From Flavobacterium sp. Root935 (lineage in GTDB: Bacteria; Bacteroidota; Bacteroidia; Flavobacteriales; Flavobacteriaceae), in contig NZ_LMJL01000012.1 in assembly GCF_001429295.1 (NCBI RefSeq), positions 1,206,949-1,270,948 on the forward strand: 64,000 bases of DNA, in the 5' to 3' direction. The number at the start of each line of letters is the position of its first letter. The first letter of the stretch is position 1. A program made the position numbers and the translations under genes. The notes beneath the pieces were generated by a model that was given only the letters and a program-made list of their open reading frames with translations, was not told the origin of the DNA and ran no database searches. Shown here piece by piece: positions 57,869-64,000 of the stretch.

Positions 57869-58109
57869 ATAGATACGTTTTTGGAATTTGTAAAACTTTA
57901 ATTATATAATTAGGTAGTGTAATGGTACTTAAAATTACAAAATAAAAAATTACACAATTACATTTTAGTGTTATATAATTATTACATAACGAATTAAAAA
58001 GCAATAAGTTGTAGTATAAATATTTTTACTCAACACTAATAATGAGTTCATATTTAAAAACATTTCTAAGGATTTGAATTTTGTTTTTTTATTGCCAAAT
58101 ATTAACTTG

Positions 58110-58117
58110 TATCTTTG
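58110..58117 (+). promoter_or_regulatory. -7 box (TATCTTTG) of trmD
   Basis: TATCTTTG matches TAnnTTTG; TTG lies 15 bp upstream at 58092-58094. The ATG follows at 58141. Confidence 0.55.
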
Positions 58118-58140
58118 CACTTTAGAATAACTTACAGAAA

Positions 58141-58815
58141 ATGCGAATTGATATCATTACACTTTTACCAGAATTATTAAGAAGTCCATTTGAGGCTTCG
58201 ATTATGAAACGTGCCATTGACAAAGGTTTAGTCGAAGTACATTTTCACAATCTTCGTGACTACAGCACGAACAGACAGAAAAGTGTTGATGATTATCCGT
58301 TTGGGGGTGGTGCTGGAATGGTAATGACAATTCAGCCAATTGATGACTGTATTACCCATTTGAAAAGTCAGCGAGAATATGATGAAATCATTTATATGTC
58401 GCCTGATGGTGAAACTTTAAATCAAAAAATGGCCAATAAAATGTCTATGTACGAAAACATTATCATTTTATGCGGGCATTATAAAGGTGTTGACCAAAGA
58501 GTTAGAGATCATTTTATTACTAAAGAAATTTCGATTGGTGATTATGTTTTATCAGGAGGAGAATTAGGAGCTTTGGTTTTATCTGATGCTTTAATTCGAT
58601 TAATTCCTGGTGTATTGAGCGACGAAACCTCAGCATTAACAGACAGCTTTCAAGATAATTTACTTTCTGGACCTATATATACAAGGCCTGCAGATTATAA
58701 AGGATGGAAAGTCCCAGAAGTTTTAACCAGCGGCCATTTTGCCAAAATCGATAAATGGCGAGAAGATATGGCGTATGAACACACTAAAAACAGGCGACCA
58801 GATTTATTAGAATAA
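58141..58815 (+). CDS. trmD: tRNA (guanine-N1-)-methyltransferase TrmD
   Basis: 224 residues. The SPOUT fold has MRIDIITLLPELLRSPFEAS at the start, DYPFGGGAGMVMTIQPIDDCI (about 52-72), ILCGHYKGVDQRVRDH (about 110-125), ISIGDYVLSGGELGALVL and LLSGPIYTRPADYKGWKVPEVL, the trefoil-knot and tRNA-binding segments. It methylates N1 of G37 in tRNAs reading CNN codons. It lies upstream of rplS as in many bacteria, though here rplS has its own promoter 175 bp later. Confidence 0.97.
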   Translation: MRIDIITLLPELLRSPFEASIMKRAIDKGLVEVHFHNLRDYSTNRQKSVDDYPFGGGAGMVMTIQPIDDCITHLKSQREYDEIIYMSPDGETLNQKMANKMSMYENIIILCGHYKGVDQRVRDHFITKEISIGDYVLSGGELGALVLSDALIRLIPGVLSDETSALTDSFQDNLLSGPIYTRPADYKGWKVPEVLTSGHFAKIDKWREDMAYEHTKNRRPDLLE

Positions 58816-58826
58816 ATTTGAAACTC

Positions 58827-58880
58827 AAAAAATCCCAAATCCCAAATAATCAGTTCATTAAAAAATTTGAATTTGGAATT
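58827..58880. repeat. Copy of the CCCAAATTCC-type repeat before rplS
   Basis: AAATCCCAAATCCCAAATAA on the left and TTTGAATTTGGAATTTT on the right form an imperfect inverted pair of the recurrent motif. The TTG of the rplS promoter begins next to it. Confidence 0.5.
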
Positions 58881-58887
58881 TTATTTC

Positions 58888-58917
58888 TTGGATTTTTATT
58901 TTTTTAATTTATCTTTG
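58888..58917 (+). promoter_or_regulatory. rplS promoter
   Basis: TTG at 58888-58890 and TATCTTTG at 58910-58917 are separated by 19 bp, a full Bacteroidota promoter. The structured leader follows. Confidence 0.7.
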
Positions 58918-58926
58918 CACCCGAAT

Positions 58927-58968
58927 TAGACTAACCTCTGGCGAAATCCGTGAATGTTACTCTATCTA
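58927..58968 (+). ncRNA. Structured leader RNA upstream of rplS
   Basis: TAGA-C-TAAC (58927-58935) pairs with GTTA (58956-58959) and TCTA (58965-58968), with an inner GG..CC element containing CGAAAT. An L19 autoregulatory leader has been reported in Flavobacteria, to my recollection; this spot and shape fit, but I cannot test covariation. Confidence 0.5.
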
Positions 58969-58989
58969 AACTATAATAATAAAATTATC

Positions 58990-59340
58990 ATGGCAGATTT
59001 ATTAAAATTCGTTCAAAACGAATTCGTTGCTAAAAAAGATTTCCCTGAATTTGGAGCTGGAGACACAATCACAGTTTTCTACGAAATTAAAGAGGGTGAA
59101 AAAACTAGAACTCAGTTTTTTAAAGGAGTTGTAATTCAAAGAAGAGGTTCTGGTAACACAGAAACTTTTACTATTCGTAAAATGTCTGGAGCTATTGGAG
59201 TTGAGCGTATCTTCCCAGTAAACTTACCAGCTTTACAAAAAATCGAAATCAACAAGAAAGGTGCTGTACGTAGAGCTAGAATTTTCTACTTCAGACAACT
59301 TACTGGTAAAAAAGCTAAGATTAAAGATAAAAGAAGATAA
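58990..59340 (+). CDS. rplS: Ribosomal protein bL19
   Basis: 116 residues from ATG 58990; an earlier ATG at 58954 falls inside the leader and would add 12 residues absent from the family. Motifs are DTITVFYEIKEGEKTRTQFFKGVVIQRRGSG, ETFTIRKMSGAIGVERIFPVN and KGAVRRARIFYFRQLTGKKAKIKDKRR. It sits at the interface of the 30S and 50S subunits. A terminator follows. Confidence 0.97.
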   Translation: MADLLKFVQNEFVAKKDFPEFGAGDTITVFYEIKEGEKTRTQFFKGVVIQRRGSGNTETFTIRKMSGAIGVERIFPVNLPALQKIEINKKGAVRRARIFYFRQLTGKKAKIKDKRR

Positions 59341-59358
59341 TCATTTATCGAATTGTTA

Positions 59359-59398
59359 TAAAAAACTCGTTTCATATTATTTGAAACGAGTTTTTTTT
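59359..59398 (+). terminator. Terminator after rplS
   Basis: AACTCGTTTCA and TGAAACGAGTT form an 11-bp stem, followed by T8. Confidence 0.85.
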
Positions 59399-59538
59399 AT
59401 GTTCTATTTTCATCACTATCAAAACTGTAATTTTTTAATATCAAAATCATCAATTTAGCAATTTAAGGAGCTCGAATTAACAATCTGTTAATTTCTCCTT
59501 TTCTCAGGAAAACTCAACCGTTTTCGTTGTGATTTTAT

Positions 59539-59546
59539 TATATTTG
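59539..59546 (+). promoter_or_regulatory. -7 box (TATATTTG) of icd
   Basis: TATATTTG matches TAnnTTTG, 75 bp before the ATG at 59621. The leader holds two small hairpins, GCTCATTTTGAGC and TCGTTAACTCCTGACGA. Confidence 0.5.
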
Positions 59547-59620
59547 CTCCGCTCATTTTGAGCCGAATATATCTTTTACATCGTTAACTCCTGACGATAC
59601 GATTATAAAAAAAAAAGAAA

Positions 59621-61840
59621 ATGAATAAATCAAAAATTTTTTACACCTTAACTGATGAGGCGCCGTTATTGGCAACTTACTCTTTGTTACCAATTGTTCA
59701 AGCTTTTACAGCAACAGCTGGAATTGAAATCGAAACCAGAGATATTTCGCTGGCAGGAAGAATTTTATCAAACTTCCCAGATTCTTTGACAGATGCTCAA
59801 AAAACTGGAGATGCATTGGCAGAATTAGGCCAATTAGCAACTCAGCCAGAAGCAAACATTATTAAATTACCTAACATTTCAGCATCCGTACCTCAATTAA
59901 AAGCGGCTATTGCTGAATTACAATCTCACGGATATAACGTGCCAAATTTCCCAGAAGATCCTCAAAACGATGCTGAAAAGGAAATTAAAGCAAAATATGC
60001 AAAAGTTTTAGGCTCTGCTGTAAACCCAGTTTTACGTGAAGGAAACTCTGATCGTAGAGCTCCAAGAGCAGTTAAAAACTTCGCAAAAGCAAACCCGCAC
60101 TCAATGGGTGCTTGGTCTGCTGACTCAAAAACTAAAGTTGCTTCTATGCCAAATGGTGATTTTTACGGAAGTGAAAAATCATTGACTGTTGCAGATGCAA
60201 ATGATGTTAAAATCGAATTTGTTGCAAAAGACGGAACAACTACTGTTTTAAAAGCAAGTACTCCGCTAAAAGCAGGTGAAATTATCGACAGCTCTGTTTT
60301 AAGTGTAAAAAAATTAAAAGAATTTGCTGCTAATGCAATTGCTGAAGCAAAAAAAGAAGGTGTTTTACTTTCTGTGCATTTAAAAGCTACAATGATGAAA
60401 GTTTCTGATCCAATTATCTTTGGCGCTATCGTTGAAGTATATTTTGCAGATCTTTTCAAAAAATACGAAACTTTATTTGCTGAGTTAAATGTGGATACTA
60501 AAAATGGTTTAGGTGATATCTATGCTAAAATTGCTGGAAGACCTGAGCAGGCTGAAGTTGAAGCTGACATTACTAAAGCGATCGAAAACGGACCAGCTTT
60601 GGCAATGGTTAATTCTGATAAAGGAATTACAAACTTACACGTTCCTTCGGATGTTATTGTTGATGCTTCTATGCCGGCAATGATTCGTACTTCTGGACAA
60701 ATGTGGAACAAAGATGGTAAAGCGCAAGATACAATTGCTGTTATTCCAGACCGTTCTTATGCGGGAGTTTATACTGCAACAATCGATTTCTGTAAAAAAC
60801 ACGGTGCTTTTGATCCTAAAACAATGGGAAGTGTTCCTAACGTGGGATTAATGGCTCAAAAAGCTGAAGAATACGGATCTCACGATAAAACTTTCCAAAT
60901 GAAAGCTGACGGAGTTGTTCGTGTGGTAGATGCAAACGGAAATGTTTTAATGGAACAAAACGTTGAAACAAATGATATCTTCAGAATGTGTCAGGCAAAA
61001 GATGCTCCTATTCAGGACTGGGTTAAACTGGCTGTAAACAGAGCTCGTTTATCTAGTACGCCTGCTGTTTTTTGGTTAGACGAAAACAGAGCACATGATA
61101 GAGAATTGATCGTAAAAGTTCAAAAGTACCTTAAAGATTACGATACTACAAACTTAGATATCCGTATTTTAAACCCAGTTGCTGCTACTGAATTTACTTT
61201 AGACAGAATCATCAAAGGTTTAGATACTATTTCTGTAACAGGAAACGTGTTACGTGATTACTTAACAGATTTATTCCCAATTTTAGAATTAGGAACTTCT
61301 GCAAAAATGTTATCTATCGTTCCATTAATGAATGGTGGTGGATTGTTCGAAACTGGTGCTGGAGGTTCTGCTCCTAAACACGTGGAGCAATTTACAGAAG
61401 AAGGATATTTACGTTGGGATTCATTAGGAGAATTTTTAGCTCTTGGTGCTTCTCTAGAACATTTAGGACAAACTTTAGATAATTCTAAAGCAATTGTTTT
61501 AGCTGAAACTCTTGACGAAGCAAACGATAAATTCTTAGCTAACGATAAATCTCCTGCTCGTAAAGTTGGACAAATTGACAACCGTGGTTCTCATTTCTAC
61601 TTAGCATTCTATTGGGCTCAAGCTTTGGCTTCTCAAAACAAAGATGCTGAATTGAAAGCAATCTTTACTCCAATTGCTGCTGATTTTGAAGCTAATGAAG
61701 CAAAAATCGATGCAGAATTAATTGGTGCTCAAGGAAAACCTCAAACTCTTGGCGGTTATTACCAGCCAACTCCTGAGTTAGTAAGTAAAGCAATGCGTCC
61801 GAGCGAAACATTCAACGCTATTATTGCAAAAATTAAATAA
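59621..61840 (+). CDS. icd: Monomeric NADP-dependent isocitrate dehydrogenase
   Basis: 739 residues, the length of monomeric IDH-II (about 740). Recognisable regions are YTLTDEAPLLATYSLLPIVQ at the start, LREGNSDRRAPRAVKNFAKANPHSMG (about 137-162), the metal site in VEQFTEEGYLRWDSLGEFLA and substrate residues near RGSHFYLAFYWAQALA. It oxidises isocitrate to 2-oxoglutarate with NADP+ in the citrate cycle. It is unrelated in sequence to the dimeric IDH of enteric bacteria. It stands alone with its own promoter and terminator. Confidence 0.97.
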   Translation: MNKSKIFYTLTDEAPLLATYSLLPIVQAFTATAGIEIETRDISLAGRILSNFPDSLTDAQKTGDALAELGQLATQPEANIIKLPNISASVPQLKAAIAELQSHGYNVPNFPEDPQNDAEKEIKAKYAKVLGSAVNPVLREGNSDRRAPRAVKNFAKANPHSMGAWSADSKTKVASMPNGDFYGSEKSLTVADANDVKIEFVAKDGTTTVLKASTPLKAGEIIDSSVLSVKKLKEFAANAIAEAKKEGVLLSVHLKATMMKVSDPIIFGAIVEVYFADLFKKYETLFAELNVDTKNGLGDIYAKIAGRPEQAEVEADITKAIENGPALAMVNSDKGITNLHVPSDVIVDASMPAMIRTSGQMWNKDGKAQDTIAVIPDRSYAGVYTATIDFCKKHGAFDPKTMGSVPNVGLMAQKAEEYGSHDKTFQMKADGVVRVVDANGNVLMEQNVETNDIFRMCQAKDAPIQDWVKLAVNRARLSSTPAVFWLDENRAHDRELIVKVQKYLKDYDTTNLDIRILNPVAATEFTLDRIIKGLDTISVTGNVLRDYLTDLFPILELGTSAKMLSIVPLMNGGGLFETGAGGSAPKHVEQFTEEGYLRWDSLGEFLALGASLEHLGQTLDNSKAIVLAETLDEANDKFLANDKSPARKVGQIDNRGSHFYLAFYWAQALASQNKDAELKAIFTPIAADFEANEAKIDAELIGAQGKPQTLGGYYQPTPELVSKAMRPSETFNAIIAKIK

Positions 61841-61879
61841 TTGTCAAAATGTACTAATAGTGCATTTTTCAATGATATT

Positions 61880-61912
61880 AAAAAGGACAACTCAAAAAGT
61901 TGTCCTTTTTTT
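61880..61912 (+). terminator. Terminator after icd
   Basis: AAAAGGACAACT-CAAA-AAGTTGTCCTTTT-type stem (GGACAACT/AGTTGTCC) followed by T7. Confidence 0.85.
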
Positions 61913-61969
61913 ATCTTAACTTATGTTTAACAAAAGTTCCGCTAAAATGTTAAGTAAGAATTGTTAACT

Positions 61970-64000
61970 ATGTATATCAAAATCAATGTAATGATTACAA
62001 AAAATACCTGCGCATTTTTTCTTTTTATTTTAACGATTTTTACATCCTTTTCACAGGAACGATTCACTTTAAGCGGTACTGTCAGCGACAGCAAAAACAA
62101 CGAAACTTTAATTGGAGTAAATATTTATATTCCAACTCTTAAAATAGGAACTACAACAAACGAATACGGATTTTATTCTATTTCTATCCCAAAAGGAGAA
62201 TACGAAATTGAGATTAGCTATGTTGGCTACCAAACCATTCAAAAAAATATCCTTTTAAATCAGAATACCAAAACTAACTTTTCTATCAGCGAAAACGGTG
62301 AAGAACTTCAAGAAGTTGTCATTACAGATAACAGAAGCAAAATCAACATCAAATCGCCAGAAATGAGTGCCAATAAACTTTCTATTGCCACTATAAAAAA
62401 AATGCCGGTTGTTTTAGGAGAAGTCGATGTACTTAAATCTATCTTATTACTTCCAGGCGTTACCAATGCCGGAGAAGGCGCATCTGGATTTAATGTCCGC
62501 GGAGGCGGCGCAGATCAAAACTTGATTCTTTTAGACGAAGCCACAATATTTAATTCATCGCATGTTTTCGGCTTCTTTTCTGTTTTTAATCCCGATGCAA
62601 TCAAAGATTTAAAATTGTATAAAGGCGGAATTCCTGCGCGTTACGGCGGAAGAGCTTCTTCTGTTTTAGATATTTACCAAAAAGACGGAAGCAGTAAAGA
62701 TTTCCACATGAACGGCGGTATCGGATTAATTTCAAGCCGTATTCTTGCCGAAGGTCCAATTGTAAAAGACAAAGGCTCTTTTTTAATTGGAGGAAGAGCT
62801 TCTTATGCTCATTTATTTTTAAAACTTTCCGAAGATGACAAAAATAATGCTGCTTATTTTTACGATTTAAACACCAAATTAAGTTATAAACTCAACGACA
62901 ATAACAGTTTATATTTATCAGGTTATTTTGGCCGTGATGTTTTCAGTTTGAATAAAAGTTTCACCAATATATACGGAAATTCGATCTTGAATTTAAGATG
63001 GAATCATTTATATTCTGATAAATTATTTTCAAATCTCTCTTTGATTTACAGCGATTACTACTACGGATTAGATCTTGATTTTGTAGGTTTTAAATGGGAT
63101 TCTGGAATTAAAAATTATAACATCAAATACGATTTCAAACATTATCTTTCGGATAAATTAAAACTTAATTATGGCTTAAACGCAACTTATTATGAGTTTA
63201 ATCCAGGAACCATAAAACCAAGCAGCACAGATTCTGGAATTAACCCCGATCAATTAGACAAAAAATATGCTTTTGAACCATCTGTTTATCTAGATGCGGA
63301 AAGTCAGCTTTCAAATAAAATTACTGTTGCTTACGGATTACGCTACAGCCTTTTTTATAGATTAGGTTCCTCAACTATTAATTATTATGACAATGATCAA
63401 GCAGTCGTTTTTAATAGCGATATTCAGATTTACGAAAAAGGAACACCGACTTCTACACGATATTTTGGCAAAAATAAAGTGATAAAAGATTATAATAATT
63501 TTGAACCTAGATTTTCAGTTTCTTACCAATTAAACGATGATCAAGCCATAAAAGCAAGTTACAATCGTATGGCACAGTATCTTCAATTAATTTCAAATAC
63601 CTCATCTCCTACTCCATTAGATGTATGGATGCCAAGTGACAAGTATATTAGACCTCAGCTTGCAGATCAAGTTGCATTAGGCTATTTTAGAAATATCAGC
63701 AGCGGAGCATATTCATTTGAAGTTGAAACCTATTACAAGGAAGTTAAAAATAGACTCGATTATATTGATGGAGCCGACTTAATTGCTAATGATGCTATTG
63801 AACAAGTAATTTTAAATGGCCGTATGAGGGCGTATGGTTTAGAAATTATGGTTAAGAAAAATAAAGGCAAGTTTAATGGCTGGGTTTCTTACACATTATC
63901 TAAATCAGAACAGCAGACTCCTGGCAGAACACCAGAAGAAATTGGAATTAATAACGGAAAATGGTACGCTTCGGCTTATGACAAAACACATAACTTAGCT
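61970..64000 (+). CDS. TonB-dependent receptor, N-terminal part (cut by window edge)
   Basis: The frame has no stop before the right edge. It opens with ATG 61970 or, more economically, ATG 61991, whose signal peptide is MITKNTCAFFLFILTIFTS. A CarboxypepD_reg-like beta domain (FTLSGTVSDSKNNETLIGVN; GYQTIQKNIL, about 25-110) precedes the plug domain with LPGVTNAGEGASGFNVRGGG (about 155-175), FNSSHVFGFFSVFNPDAIKD and KGGIPARYGGRASSVLDI. Barrel strands with alternating aromatics follow. This class imports large substrates with TonB-ExbB-ExbD. No SusD-type gene is visible before it. Confidence 0.9.
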   Translation, partial: MYIKINVMITKNTCAFFLFILTIFTSFSQERFTLSGTVSDSKNNETLIGVNIYIPTLKIGTTTNEYGFYSISIPKGEYEIEISYVGYQTIQKNILLNQNTKTNFSISENGEELQEVVITDNRSKINIKSPEMSANKLSIATIKKMPVVLGEVDVLKSILLLPGVTNAGEGASGFNVRGGGADQNLILLDEATIFNSSHVFGFFSVFNPDAIKDLKLYKGGIPARYGGRASSVLDIYQKDGSSKDFHMNGGIGLISSRILAEGPIVKDKGSFLIGGRASYAHLFLKLSEDDKNNAAYFYDLNTKLSYKLNDNNSLYLSGYFGRDVFSLNKSFTNIYGNSILNLRWNHLYSDKLFSNLSLIYSDYYYGLDLDFVGFKWDSGIKNYNIKYDFKHYLSDKLKLNYGLNATYYEFNPGTIKPSSTDSGINPDQLDKKYAFEPSVYLDAESQLSNKITVAYGLRYSLFYRLGSSTINYYDNDQAVVFNSDIQIYEKGTPTSTRYFGKNKVIKDYNNFEPRFSVSYQLNDDQAIKASYNRMAQYLQLISNTSSPTPLDVWMPSDKYIRPQLADQVALGYFRNISSGAYSFEVETYYKEVKNRLDYIDGADLIANDAIEQVILNGRMRAYGLEIMVKKNKGKFNGWVSYTLSKSEQQTPGRTPEEIGINNGKWYASAYDKTHNLA

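Overview
The window is an ordinary chromosomal stretch from a Bacteroidota bacterium, almost certainly Flavobacterium and close to F. johnsoniae. The DNA is AT-rich. Shine-Dalgarno sites are absent. Many genes are preceded by the Bacteroidota -7 box TAnnTTTG (TATCTTTG, TATATTTG, TACCTTTG, TAAATTTG). The gene content is also typical: a dual cyclophilin-FKBP immunophilin, a DUF3276 protein, a long NusB, monomeric NADP-isocitrate dehydrogenase, the RDD/SpoIIM/DUF4129/DUF4350/MoxR/DUF58 cluster and a TonB-dependent receptor. I see no prophage, insertion sequence, CRISPR array, rRNA or tRNA.

Layout. 1-262: start of a leftward TPR protein. 585-9084: surface-glycan genes, namely ftsE translationally coupled to two GT2 glycosyltransferases, two further glycosyltransferases, a Wzx-type flippase, and fdtA, fdtB and an acyltransferase that together suggest synthesis of a dTDP-3-acylamino-3,6-dideoxyhexose. 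9088-11867: a TRIC-like membrane protein, a PH-domain protein, a CsgG/LpoB-like secreted protein and an RDD protein. 11888-17404: the SpoIIM-DUF4129-DUF4350-MoxR-DUF58 cluster. 17522-26501: housekeeping and stress genes (AP-superfamily hydrolase, DUF2167, rRNA methyltransferase, RelA/SpoT, Fur-like regulator, purA, NudK-like Nudix, L,D-transpeptidase). 26953-29475: a TetR regulator with a Tet(X)-like flavin monooxygenase and two small genes. 29538-36672: guaB, an outer-membrane barrel and lipoprotein pair, HMG-CoA lyase, a SatD-DUF3307 pair behind a periodic operator array, and pyrD. 36926-47791: OprO/P porin, DUF6515, formylglycine-generating enzyme, pepT, YdeI, yajC, nusB, amino-acid dehydrogenase, ABC exporter, DUF3276. 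47966-57868: three alpha/beta hydrolases, CsaA, a thioredoxin-like protein, a Rnk/GreA-type factor with an odd leader, a cytochrome-like lipoprotein, the dual immunophilin, an MFS exporter, a cupin, a TIM-barrel protein and an archaemetzincin lipoprotein. 58141-64000: trmD, rplS with a structured leader, icd and the start of a TonB-dependent receptor.

The least explained material is mostly non-coding. (1) Four ATTAC-N8-GTAAT inverted repeats lie exactly 28 bp apart upstream of satD, and SatD itself joins a GGDEF/cyclase-like N-terminus to a helix-turn-helix. (2) A short hairpin repeat (CCCGAA..TTCGGGACTAAAATC) occurs between genes, in frame inside fdtB, and at the stop codon of the MFS gene. 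(3) Several intergenic spaces hold degenerate heptad or hexad arrays, some containing a -7 box. (4) A 37-codon reading frame ends inside two mutually exclusive hairpins upstream of the Rnk/GreA-type gene.
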